Positions 7,712 through 14,346 of a stretch of DNA of 19,306 nucleotides are shown here, piece by piece. The DNA lies in NCBI GenBank assembly GCA_002425685.1, contig DIMS01000075.1, positions 20,270 through 39,575 of the forward strand, in the 5' to 3' direction. The notes under the pieces were generated by a model. It did not search any database, had not been told where the DNA came from, and worked only from the letters and a program-made list of their open reading frames with translations. The position numbers and the translations under genes are program-made. The DNA is from Synergistaceae bacterium UBA5560 (GTDB lineage: Bacteria > Synergistota > Synergistia > Synergistales > Aminiphilaceae). Each line of letters opens with the position of its first letter. The first letter of the stretch is position 1.

Positions 7712-7748
7712 ACCACAGGCAATTTCAGGACAACGGGGAGTGACGTTC

Positions 7749-9629
7749 GTGGCGCAGAAAAGGAAAAGTGCGGGAAGCAAGGTGTCTCCGACGGGGACGG
7801 GAATCGTGGGGAAGGGCGGCATCTCGCTCCAGGGGATGCTCCAGTGGCTGTGTTTGCTCTGCATGGGCGTTTCCCTCGCGGTGCCCAACCTCGTCTACTC
7901 GGGGATGAACTGGTTTCAGACGCTTCATTTCATGAAATGGGTGGTGGCGCTCGTTCCCCTGGCGGTGCTCTGCATCGTCGCCGGTCTTGCTGTGGCCTTC
8001 AAAGGAACGGAGAAAATCCGTTTCACCATCGACCCCTTCGGATGGATCTGGCTCGCCTTCCTCCTGTATGTCACCGCCCAGCCCCTGTGGACGGAGATCA
8101 AGTCCGTTCCGACCTTTGCCCGGGAGTGGTTCTTCTTCGCCTCCCTCTGGGCGGCCTACGTGCTCTGCTACAATTTCCTTCCCAGGGACCGTTTCCGGTG
8201 GATTCTCTGGGGGGCGAACCTGAACGCCGCGTGCAACGTGATCTTCGCGGAGCTGCAGATCCGCAATCTGAGCGGTCCCTTCGCCTTCATCCTCCCCACG
8301 CCGGAAAACTACATCGGCAACACGGGACAGCAGGAGATGTTCGGTCTCTGGGTGGCCATGGCCTGCCTGAACAGCATTTACCTCCACGTGGCCTACGGCA
8401 GGGAGGAGGGGGCCTACCGCCGCGCCCTGCCGGTGCGTCTCGCCAACATCCTTCTCCTTGTTGTCAACGCCTGGGGACTCTGGGGCTCCACCACCCGGGC
8501 GGCGATCCTCTCCCTGGGTGTGGCTGTGGCCGTGATGGCTCTCGTCGCCTGGCGGAACGAGGAGGCGCGGCATCTTCGCCGTCTCGGAGGCATCGTCTCC
8601 CTTCTCGTCCTGGGCCTTTTGGCGACGGTGCTCTTCAACGCCGGGCGCGCCGGCTCCCTGGAGTCGAAATGGATGGACGTACTGAAGAATCCCGAGACCG
8701 TGGGAGGGCGCATCGACATCTGGGCCACCTCGTGGACCATGATCACCCAGCAGCCCCTGAAGGGGGTCGGACTGGGGCAGTTCAAGTGGCACTATCTGGA
8801 CGCCCAGAAGGAGACGTTTCAGCGTTCTCCGAACCGGGACTGGAAGTTCACCATGTGGGCACACAACGAGTACCTGCAGTTCTTCGCCGAGTTTGGCCTT
8901 GTGGGAGGGCTTCTGGTGATCGCTCTTCTTCTGTGGCTCCTCTGGGCCTTTCTCGGCATCGTGGTGCGACGGGAGAAAATTCCGCTGGAGACACTCTGGG
9001 CCTTGGCGATGCTCGCGTTGATCTGGTTCGATGCGCTTTGGTCCAGGCCTTTTCGGAGGATCGAGAACGCCCTGTGGATCTCCGCCGCCTTCGCCTTTGC
9101 CACGTCGGTACTGCTTCCGGAGCGCCTTTCCTGGAGCACGTTGCGGCGCCCGGTGTTGCAGCGCGGCGTGGGTGCCCTGCTCGCCGCGGTCGCCCTCTTC
9201 GGCCTGGTTTTTCTCGGCCAGGGCATGAAAGGGGACCGCACCATCGCCGAGGCCATGCGGGCGCGGACGCCTCAGGCCCAGCGGGCGCTGCTGGAAGAGG
9301 CGAAAAAGGCGCTCATGGTGCGGGACATCGCGGAGCGGCAGGTCGGGAAGCACCTCATCTCCCTGGCGCAGATCTCGAAGGACATGGATCTGCTGACGGA
9401 CGGTCTGAACCGCCTCTGGTTCTCCTTCAAGAGCGAGAGCACGGCGGAGGACCTGATGGCCCTCATCGACTGGGGGAACCGCCTGCAGAACCGAGAGGTC
9501 CTCGATGCGCTGCTTCCCTATCTCAAGCCGGGAACCTACCGGATGGCCGAACCGGTGCCGGAGGAATCTTCAGCCCCCGCGTCGGGTCCGATGTTGCCTT
9601 CTGTCCCTGCGGAGCTGTCCGGCTCCTGA
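7749..9629 (+). CDS. O-antigen ligase/polymerase-like membrane protein (Wzy_C family)
   Basis: A multi-pass inner-membrane glycosyltransferase-type protein of the WaaL/Wzy/PglL group, which transfers or polymerises lipid-linked glycans on the periplasmic side. I take the GTG at 7749 (626 residues), since GGGGAG lies 8 nt upstream. The first 30 residues are basic and Gly-rich, then about ten membrane segments follow up to near residue 500. Wzy_C landmarks are STTRAAILSLG near 247-257, GGRIDIW near 319-325, GVGLGQF near 339-345 and AHNEYLQFFAEFG near 371-383. The last 130 residues are helical, charged and probably periplasmic, ending in a Pro/Ser-rich tail; this is longer than in a plain WaaL. 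It is a lone gene with no sugar-biosynthesis neighbours, so the substrate is unknown. Confidence 0.8.
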   Translation: MAQKRKSAGSKVSPTGTGIVGKGGISLQGMLQWLCLLCMGVSLAVPNLVYSGMNWFQTLHFMKWVVALVPLAVLCIVAGLAVAFKGTEKIRFTIDPFGWIWLAFLLYVTAQPLWTEIKSVPTFAREWFFFASLWAAYVLCYNFLPRDRFRWILWGANLNAACNVIFAELQIRNLSGPFAFILPTPENYIGNTGQQEMFGLWVAMACLNSIYLHVAYGREEGAYRRALPVRLANILLLVVNAWGLWGSTTRAAILSLGVAVAVMALVAWRNEEARHLRRLGGIVSLLVLGLLATVLFNAGRAGSLESKWMDVLKNPETVGGRIDIWATSWTMITQQPLKGVGLGQFKWHYLDAQKETFQRSPNRDWKFTMWAHNEYLQFFAEFGLVGGLLVIALLLWLLWAFLGIVVRREKIPLETLWALAMLALIWFDALWSRPFRRIENALWISAAFAFATSVLLPERLSWSTLRRPVLQRGVGALLAAVALFGLVFLGQGMKGDRTIAEAMRARTPQAQRALLEEAKKALMVRDIAERQVGKHLISLAQISKDMDLLTDGLNRLWFSFKSESTAEDLMALIDWGNRLQNREVLDALLPYLKPGTYRMAEPVPEESSAPASGPMLPSVPAELSGS

Positions 9630-9656
9630 GCGGTGTTTCGGGACGGCGGCTTTTTT
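9614..9656 (+). terminator. Possible terminator after the O-antigen-ligase gene
   Basis: GCTGTCC at 9614-9620 can pair with GGACGGC at 9641-9647 (one G-U), a 20-nt loop that includes the stop codon. Three bases later comes T6 at 9651-9656. The loop is long and the stem short, so this is only a candidate. Confidence 0.4.
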
Positions 9657-9663
9657 GTGCCGC

Positions 9664-9692
9664 TTGCCAGATGGGGGAGAGTATGCTAATGT
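9664..9692 (+). promoter_or_regulatory. Promoter for the infC-rpmI-rplT operon
   Basis: TTGCCA at 9664-9669, a 17-bp spacer, then TAATGT at 9687-9692 with a TGC extended -10 just before it. The start would be near 9699, leaving a leader of about 150 nt before infC. Confidence 0.55.
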
Positions 9693-9698
9693 CTTCTC

Positions 9699-9852
9699 CT
9701 GTGCGGGTATGTCGTTTTCAAGAAGAGGTTCGACCTCTCGCCTGTCGACGCTTCGGCTGTTGACTGGCCAGGAACCCGAAAATCCATGCGGATTTTTGTG
9801 TACTGAGGCCGGGCCGAGTGTCCGGCCTATTTCTTTTTGGAGGTGAAGTGCC
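9699..9852 (+). promoter_or_regulatory. Structured attenuator leader of infC
   Basis: Four hairpins can be drawn. AGAGGT/ACCTCT is at 9724-9738. GUCGACGC-UUCG-GC-U-GUUGAC at 9744-9764 has a C(UUCG)G tetraloop. A 9-bp stem at 9777-9798 is built on AAAATCC/GGATTTT. The terminator AGGCCGG/CCGGCCT is at 9806-9828 with ATTTCTTTTT after it. CTGGCC at 9764-9769 can pair with GGCCGG at 9807-9812, the left arm of the terminator, forming an antiterminator that encloses the 9777-9798 hairpin. Many bacteria control this operon through L20 binding to such a leader; whether this one binds L20 is not shown by the sequence. Confidence 0.6.
9806..9838 (+). terminator. Attenuator terminator immediately before infC
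   Basis: Stem AGGCCGG (9806-9812) and CCGGCCT (9822-9828), 9-nt loop, then ATTTCTTTTT. It ends at the infC Shine-Dalgarno (GGAGGTGA, 9839-9846), so termination here would silence the whole downstream operon. Confidence 0.65.
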
Positions 9853-9855
9853 ATA
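9839..9855 (+). promoter_or_regulatory. infC: Shine-Dalgarno that selects an ATA start for infC
   Basis: GGAGGTGA at 9839-9846 is 6 nt before ATA at 9853-9855. An in-frame TGA at 9844-9846 prevents any earlier start. The next standard start in frame is GTG at 9880, which has only a weaker AGGAG (9869-9873). Confidence 0.65.
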
Positions 9856-10389
9856 GAAAACAAGGAACAGGAGCCCCGCGTGAATGAGGAAATCAAGATC
9901 CCCGAAGTTCTCCTGATCGACGAGGAGGGTGTCAAGCTTGGCGTTACCCCTGTGCGTGACGCTTTGGCGATGGCGGAGGAACGTGGACTGGATCTCGTCG
10001 AGGTCGCTCCCCAGGCGCGTCCGCCCGTATGTCGCATCATGGACTACGGCAAATACCGCTTCCAGATGCAGAAGCGCGACAAGGACGCACGGAAGAAACA
10101 GAAGACGCAGACCGTGAAGGAAATGAAGATGCGTCCCAAGATTGACGTGCACGACTACAACTTCAAGACCAAGGCCGTGCGCGCCTTCCTCGAGGACGGA
10201 CATCGCGTCAAGGTTTCCGTGTTCTTCCGCGGCCGCGAAATGGCCTTTCTGGATCAGGGGCGCGAGGTACTGGAGCGGGTCATCCGGGATTGTCAGGAGC
10301 TGGCCACGGTGGAGATGGCCCCGCGCATGGAAGGCCGTTTCATGCGCATCATGCTCGTTCCCGTGCCTCAGGCAGCCAAGAAAGCCTGA
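9853..10389 (+). CDS. infC: Translation initiation factor IF-3
   Basis: Binds the 30S subunit, checks start codon and initiator tRNA, and prevents premature 50S joining. From the ATA at 9853 it has 178 residues, the normal IF-3 length. The start residues IENKEQEPRVNEEIKIPEV match the N-terminal tail seen in homologues and would be lost from the GTG at 9880 (169 residues). The N-domain and linker carry the signature PPVCRIMDYGK at 57-67, followed by a Lys-rich helix and the C-domain with EMKMRPKIDVHDYN and the FRGRE motif. A non-AUG, non-GUG start is known for infC in several bacteria (AUU in E. coli), where IF-3 represses its own mRNA. It heads the infC-rpmI-rplT operon behind an attenuator. 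Confidence 0.93.
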   Translation: MENKEQEPRVNEEIKIPEVLLIDEEGVKLGVTPVRDALAMAEERGLDLVEVAPQARPPVCRIMDYGKYRFQMQKRDKDARKKQKTQTVKEMKMRPKIDVHDYNFKTKAVRAFLEDGHRVKVSVFFRGREMAFLDQGREVLERVIRDCQELATVEMAPRMEGRFMRIMLVPVPQAAKKA

Positions 10390-10652
10390 CGTCGAAGGAG
10401 TCTCCGTCCGGTGTTTTTTCCCAGGGCGGGACGGATCGGGAAAGTCCGTTTGCGCGGAGTTGCTGCGGCATTGTTTTCGATGAGCCTCGTCACCTTCTGC
10501 GGCAGCGAAGTGGAAGAGGGCAGCGGTCGGTTTTTCATGGCCGGTTGCGTTCGAATCCTGTTCCTTTCGGGACTGGAGTCTCCGCAACCGGAGTGTCGGA
10601 CGGACGGAAAAGGGTGAATCAGGACGAATCTTGTTGCGGGAGGGGTCAGGTC
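10390..10652 (+). promoter_or_regulatory. Long infC-rpmI spacer, possible L20/L35 control region
   Basis: These 263 nt contain no convincing gene, although one short frame is open at 10411-10617. TCCGTCC (10403-10409) pairs perfectly with GGACGGA (10429-10435). CTCCG (10580-10584) pairs with CGGAG (10589-10593) around CAAC. T6 occurs at 10413-10418 but without a proper stem before it. In E. coli the equivalent junction holds the L20 repressor site; this is an analogy, not an observed motif match. Confidence 0.35.
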
Positions 10653-10850
10653 ATGCCCAAGGTAAAAACACATTCGGGAGCCAAGAAGCGGTTTCGGGTC
10701 ACGGGCTCCGGGAAAGTCGCTTTCCAGAAGACGGGGCGTCGCCACATCATGCGCACGAAGAACGGAAAACGGGCGCGCACGCTGCGCAGGACGGGAATTC
10801 TTCCCGAGGCCCAGGGTGACAATCTGAAGCGTCTTCTTCCCTACGCGTAG
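10653..10850 (+). CDS. rpmI: 50S ribosomal protein L35
   Basis: A 65-residue, strongly basic ribosomal protein of the large subunit. It opens with MPKVKTHSGAKKRFRVTGSG, the L35 signature, and continues with GRRHIMRTKNGKRARTLR, where bacterial L35 has its Lys/Arg-rich HI/HL-x-KK region. Length matches the family (64-66). GGGAGGGG lies about 8 nt before the ATG. It sits between infC and rplT in the classical order, but 263 nt after infC, which is unusually far. Confidence 0.97.
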   Translation: MPKVKTHSGAKKRFRVTGSGKVAFQKTGRRHIMRTKNGKRARTLRRTGILPEAQGDNLKRLLPYA

Positions 10851-10900
10851 AGACAATCCCGGAGCAGTAGTTTCGGAAACCGTAAAAGAGGTGAATTGGT

Positions 10901-11260
10901 ATGCCCCGTTCGAAATCATCGAGTAACAGCGATCGTAAAAGGAAAAAACTGTTCGGTATCACCAAGGGTTACTGGGGACGGAAGAAGAACGTCTACCGCC
11001 GCGCCAGGGAAGCGTTCCTCAAATCCCTTTCCAATGCCTTCCGTGACCGGCGTGCAAAGAAGCGGGAGTTCCGCAAGCTCTGGATCATGCGCATCAACGC
11101 CGCGGCCAGGCTGAACGGTACTACTTACAGCGCCCTCATGAACGGCATGAAACGGGCCAACATCTCCATCAACAGGAAGATGCTCGCCGATCTGGCCGTC
11201 AACGACCTTCAGGCCTTTGCGAATGTCGTCTCCTCCGTGAAGGAGGCGCTCGGCCAATAG
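10901..11260 (+). CDS. rplT: 50S ribosomal protein L20
   Basis: Assembly protein of the large subunit that binds 23S rRNA and, in many bacteria, represses its own operon. The 119-residue product has the usual length and motifs: a basic N-terminal extension, KGYWGRKKNVYRRARE, FRDRRAKKREFRKLWI.RINAA, and SYSALMNGMK-like TTYSALMNGMKRANI, ending in LADLAVNDLQAFANVV. AAAGAGGTGA precedes the ATG by 5 nt. It is 50 nt after rpmI. The codon after which translation stops overlaps a possible start of the next gene. Confidence 0.97.
   Translation: MPRSKSSSNSDRKRKKLFGITKGYWGRKKNVYRRAREAFLKSLSNAFRDRRAKKREFRKLWIMRINAAARLNGTTYSALMNGMKRANISINRKMLADLAVNDLQAFANVVSSVKEALGQ
11242..11259 (+). promoter_or_regulatory. 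Possible Shine-Dalgarno plus ATA start for trkH/ktrB
   Basis: GGAGG at 11242-11246 is 10 nt before ATA at 11257-11259, and that ATA overlaps the rplT stop TAG (11258-11260). It is in frame with the transporter gene and would add 14 residues, giving a basic N-terminal end before the first membrane segment, as family members have. No ATG, GTG or TTG exists in frame between here and 11299. Speculative. Confidence 0.3.
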
Positions 11261-11298
11261 GCGTCCGGACATACAGCAACGTCCGCGTCGAGCGGGCC

Positions 11299-12579
11299 GT
11301 GGTTTTGGGGTTCCTGCTGCTCATCGCCGCAGGAACCCTACTTGTATGGGCGGGGAACCTGCACTCCGCGAGACTTTCTCTCGTGGACGCCCTTTTCACC
11401 GCCACCTCCGCGGTGTGCGTCACGGGGCTCGTGGTGGTGGACACGGGGCGGGATCTCTCTCCCTTCTCGCAGGTGGTCGTTCTCCTCCTCATCCAGCTCG
11501 GTGGGCTCGGCGTGATGACCGCCATGACCGCTCTTCCTCTGGTGGCTGGGCAGCGCATCGGCATCCGCCAGCGGCTTCTCTTCGCGGAAGGTATGGGACT
11601 CGACACGCCTCAGGGGGCGGTGCGCCTTCTTCTCGACGTGCTCCGGCTCACCCTGGCCATCGAGGCGGCGGGGGCACTGTTGCTCTTTTTCGCCTTTTTG
11701 GGAGAATATTCTCCGGGACGCTCCGCCGTCCTGGCGATCTTCCACAGCGTGAGTGCCTTCTGTAACGCCGGGTTCTCCCTTTTTCCCACGAGTCTGGAGG
11801 GATACGCCTCTTCCGTCGCCGTGCCGGGGGTGGTCATGATGCTGCTTGTCCTCGGGGGGCTCGGCTTTCCCGTCCTCTCGGAACTCCGGAACGTCCGGCG
11901 GGAACGACGCCCCCTCTCCGTCGCGGCGCGACTGGTGCTCGTCACAACGGGAGCCTGTGTCCTAGGGGGATTTGTCCTCCTGCTGGCGGCGGAATGGAAC
12001 GGGGCTTTCGGGCATCTGCCCTCGGGGTGGAAGCTCTGGAACGCGCTCTTTGCGGCGGTGACGCCCCGCACGGCGGGATTCGACACGGTGGCGCCCGGGC
12101 TCTACTCACCCCTCGGACTTCTGGTGACGATCCTGCTCATGATCGTCGGCGCGTCGCCGGCCTCCACGGGGGGCGGTGTGAAGACCACCACCGTGGGGGT
12201 TCTTGCTCTGGCGTGCCTGCGGGATATCCAGGGCGAGACGGAGGTGCACGCCTTCGCCCGGAAGGTGCCCGTGCGGACGGTCTTTCGGGCGCTGACCTTC
12301 GTGCTGCTCTATCTGGGAACGATCCTCTGCGGCGTCTTCTGTCTCGCCTTCACGGAGGTGCTTCCCTTCGGGAGCGTTCTCTTCGAGGTCGTCTCCGCCC
12401 TGGGAACGGTAGGGCTGTCCACGGGCGTCACGTCGTCCCTGAGCGTTTCGGGAAAGCTCGTGATGGTGCTGCTCATGTTCTGGGGACGGGTGGGGATCGT
12501 GACCTTCATGTACAGTCTCGTGCAGTCGTCGGGAGGCGGGCGGATCTCCTACGTGGACGCCCGCATTCCCATCGGATAG
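11299..12579 (+). CDS. ktrB: K+ uptake transporter membrane subunit, TrkH/KtrB family
   Basis: Ion-conducting subunit of a Trk/Ktr potassium uptake system in the inner membrane. At 426 residues from the GTG at 11299 it has KtrB length (about 440-450; TrkH is about 480). Four membrane-pore-membrane repeats are visible, with selectivity-filter glycines in SAVCVTGL (G43), FCNAGF (G158), TPRTAGFDT (G260) and SALGTVGLSTG (G372). The loop GASPASTGGGVKTTT before the fourth repeat is the conserved intramembrane gate region. The start is doubtful: the GTG has a poor Shine-Dalgarno and the product would begin inside the first membrane helix; see the ATA alternative at 11257. It pairs with the RCK gene downstream. 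Confidence 0.92.
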   Translation: MVLGFLLLIAAGTLLVWAGNLHSARLSLVDALFTATSAVCVTGLVVVDTGRDLSPFSQVVVLLLIQLGGLGVMTAMTALPLVAGQRIGIRQRLLFAEGMGLDTPQGAVRLLLDVLRLTLAIEAAGALLLFFAFLGEYSPGRSAVLAIFHSVSAFCNAGFSLFPTSLEGYASSVAVPGVVMMLLVLGGLGFPVLSELRNVRRERRPLSVAARLVLVTTGACVLGGFVLLLAAEWNGAFGHLPSGWKLWNALFAAVTPRTAGFDTVAPGLYSPLGLLVTILLMIVGASPASTGGGVKTTTVGVLALACLRDIQGETEVHAFARKVPVRTVFRALTFVLLYLGTILCGVFCLAFTEVLPFGSVLFEVVSALGTVGLSTGVTSSLSVSGKLVMVLLMFWGRVGIVTFMYSLVQSSGGGRISYVDARIPIG

Positions 12580-12598
12580 GAAGAAACAGGAGGAAGCC

Positions 12599-13309
12599 AT
12601 GAAACAGCATCCCGAAGCGGCGAAGGGACAGGCGAAGAAGACCGTCCTGGTGGTCGGGCTTGGGCGCTTCGGTTTCGCCTTGTGCGAGCGCCTCGCGGCC
12701 CTGGGGCAGCATGTGGTGGCGGTGGACAAGGTGCGCGCACTGGTGGAGGATGTGTCGGACTTTGTGGAACTCTCGGCTCAGCTCGACGCCACCGACGAGG
12801 ACGCTTTGGCCAAGGTGGGTGCCAAGGATGCGGACGTGGCGGTGGTCTCCATCGGGGAAAACCTCGAGGCGAGCGTGCTCGCCACGGCGATCCTCCGGGG
12901 CATGGGCGTTCCTCAGGTGGTGGCCCGGGCGCAGAACGCTCTCCATGCCCGGGTGCTGGCGAAGGTGGGGGCGCATCGCGTCATCTTTCCCGAGCGGGAC
13001 ATGGGCATCCGGGTGGCGGACCTCTTCGTCTTCCCCTGGTTGACCCAGTTTTCACCTCTTCCGGGCTCGGAATACTTGGTGGGGTCCCTCGCGCCCCTTC
13101 CGGAGATGGTGGGCAAGTCGCTGGTCGAACTGGATTTCAGAAACCGCTACAACGCCGTGGTTCTGCTGATCAATCGGCAGGGGAGCCAGTTTCTCCCATC
13201 TGCTGCTACAATCATTGAGGTCGAGGATGTGTTGCTCATCGCGGCTCGCCAGAAGGACGTGGAACCCTGGGCGAACCGCCTGTACGAGGAAGGAGGAGAT
13301 GAGGCATGA
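12599..13309 (+). CDS. ktrA: K+ uptake regulatory subunit, TrkA/KtrA family (RCK protein)
   Basis: Cytoplasmic nucleotide-binding ring subunit that gates the KtrB/TrkH channel. The 236-residue product has a single RCK_N Rossmann domain with VVGLGRFGFAL (glycines 20-25) and the acidic ribose-binding Asp43, then an RCK_C domain from about residue 150 (EMVGKSLVELDFRNRYN and IIEVEDVLLIA). One RCK pair means KtrA type rather than the duplicated E. coli TrkA. AGGAGG precedes the ATG. Its stop overlaps the pheS ATG (ATGA), so translation of pheS may be coupled to it, an unusual partnership. Confidence 0.94.
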   Translation: MKQHPEAAKGQAKKTVLVVGLGRFGFALCERLAALGQHVVAVDKVRALVEDVSDFVELSAQLDATDEDALAKVGAKDADVAVVSIGENLEASVLATAILRGMGVPQVVARAQNALHARVLAKVGAHRVIFPERDMGIRVADLFVFPWLTQFSPLPGSEYLVGSLAPLPEMVGKSLVELDFRNRYNAVVLLINRQGSQFLPSAATIIEVEDVLLIAARQKDVEPWANRLYEEGGDEA

Positions 13310-14346
13310 GTCATGTGCTCGGGCAGGTTGAAGACTTGCGCGAGCAGTGCCGCGAAGCTCTCGCCAAGATCGGTTCTCTGGCCGCGCTGCAGGAGGAACG
13401 AGTCCGTTTTCTTGGAAAAAAGGGAGAGATCACGCGCCTGTTGCGTACACTGGGAACGCTTTCTCCGGAGGAGCGCCCCCTTGTGGGGAGCACCGTGAAC
13501 GAACTTCGTGACGAGATGGAAATGGCCTTCGATGCGGCCAAGATGCGCCTGGAAGTGCTGGAGGCGGAGAAGGAAGAGGAGCGGGGGCGGCTTGACGTGA
13601 CCCTGCCCTGCCGGGGAAGAGGATGGGGGAGTTTCCATCCCGTGGTGCAGGTCATGCACGAGGTCATCGATGTCTTTATGGGCCTCGGTTATTCCGTGGC
13701 GCTCGGCCCGGAGATCGAGGACGACTTTCACAATTTCGAGGCCCTGAACATTCCTTCCTATCACCCCGCCCGGGACATGCAGGACACGTTCTACGTGGAG
13801 GGGAACAGACTGCTCCGGACCCACACGTCACCCGTGCAGGTACGCTCCATGCTCCGCTGGGGGGCACCGCTCCGCATCATCTGCCCCGGAAAGGTCTTTC
13901 GACGGGACAGCGATCCCACTCATTCCCCCATGTTCCACCAGCTCGAAGGTCTCCTCGTGGATCGGGAGGTCTCCATCGCGGACCTCAAGGGGAGCCTCGA
14001 AGCCTTTGCCAAGGCCATGTTCGGCCCGGAAGTGAAGGCCCGCTACCGGGCGAGCTACTTCCCCTTCACCGAACCCTCCATGGAGATGGACGTGAGCTGC
14101 GTCGCCTGCGGTGGGAAAAATCCTTCCTGTCGCATCTGCAAGGGGAGCGGCTGGCTCGAAATCAGCGGTCTCGGCATGGTCCATCCGAACGTGTTGCGTG
14201 CGGGCGGCATCGACCCGACGGTGTACAACGGATTCGCCTGGGGAATGGGGCTGGATCGGATCGCGCTCCTGAAGTACGATGTGCGCGATCTTCGCTTCTT
14301 CTTCGACGGAGATGTGACGTTCCTTTCCCGGGGAGGTATGCGCTGA
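13306..14346 (+). CDS. pheS: Phenylalanyl-tRNA synthetase alpha subunit
   Basis: Catalytic class II subunit that activates phenylalanine and charges tRNA-Phe as an (alpha-beta)2 enzyme. At 346 residues it fits the family. The N-terminal coiled-coil arm (about 1-95) binds tRNA. Motif 2 is FRRDSDPTHSPMFHQLEG from residue 198. Motif 3 is GMGLDRIALLKYDVRDLR near the C-terminus. A four-cysteine cluster, C265, C268, C275 and C278 (CVACGGKNPSCRIC), sits before GWLEISGLGMVHPNV, as in many bacterial PheS. Translation is coupled upstream to ktrA and downstream to pheT. No T-box or Phe leader peptide precedes it. Confidence 0.98.
   Translation: MSHVLGQVEDLREQCREALAKIGSLAALQEERVRFLGKKGEITRLLRTLGTLSPEERPLVGSTVNELRDEMEMAFDAAKMRLEVLEAEKEEERGRLDVTLPCRGRGWGSFHPVVQVMHEVIDVFMGLGYSVALGPEIEDDFHNFEALNIPSYHPARDMQDTFYVEGNRLLRTHTSPVQVRSMLRWGAPLRIICPGKVFRRDSDPTHSPMFHQLEGLLVDREVSIADLKGSLEAFAKAMFGPEVKARYRASYFPFTEPSMEMDVSCVACGGKNPSCRICKGSGWLEISGLGMVHPNVLRAGGIDPTVYNGFAWGMGLDRIALLKYDVRDLRFFFDGDVTFLSRGGMR

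Larger units (their letters stand above)
7376..7748. other. Gap between citF and the O-antigen-ligase gene
   Basis: A 373-bp stretch with no convincing gene on either strand. It holds the strong terminator at 7544-7588 and an extended -10 promoter near 7703-7711, listed separately. A weaker 6-bp stem, GACGGA/TCCGTC, lies near 7673-7697. Nothing else stands out. Confidence 0.6.

Noticed and set aside
5771..9353. Long minus-strand frames opposite citF and the O-antigen-ligase gene
   Set aside because: Both oppose well-supported genes and show only shadow-type composition (His, Gly, Arg, Asp runs).
9880..9882. GTG as the infC start
   Set aside because: Possible (AGGAG lies 6 nt upstream) but it drops conserved tail residues and ignores the stronger ribosome site for ATA 9853; kept only as an alternative.
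10411..10617. A 68-codon open frame between infC and rpmI
   Set aside because: No ribosome site of note, no recognisable sequence, and it overlaps drawn RNA stems; better treated as a leader region.
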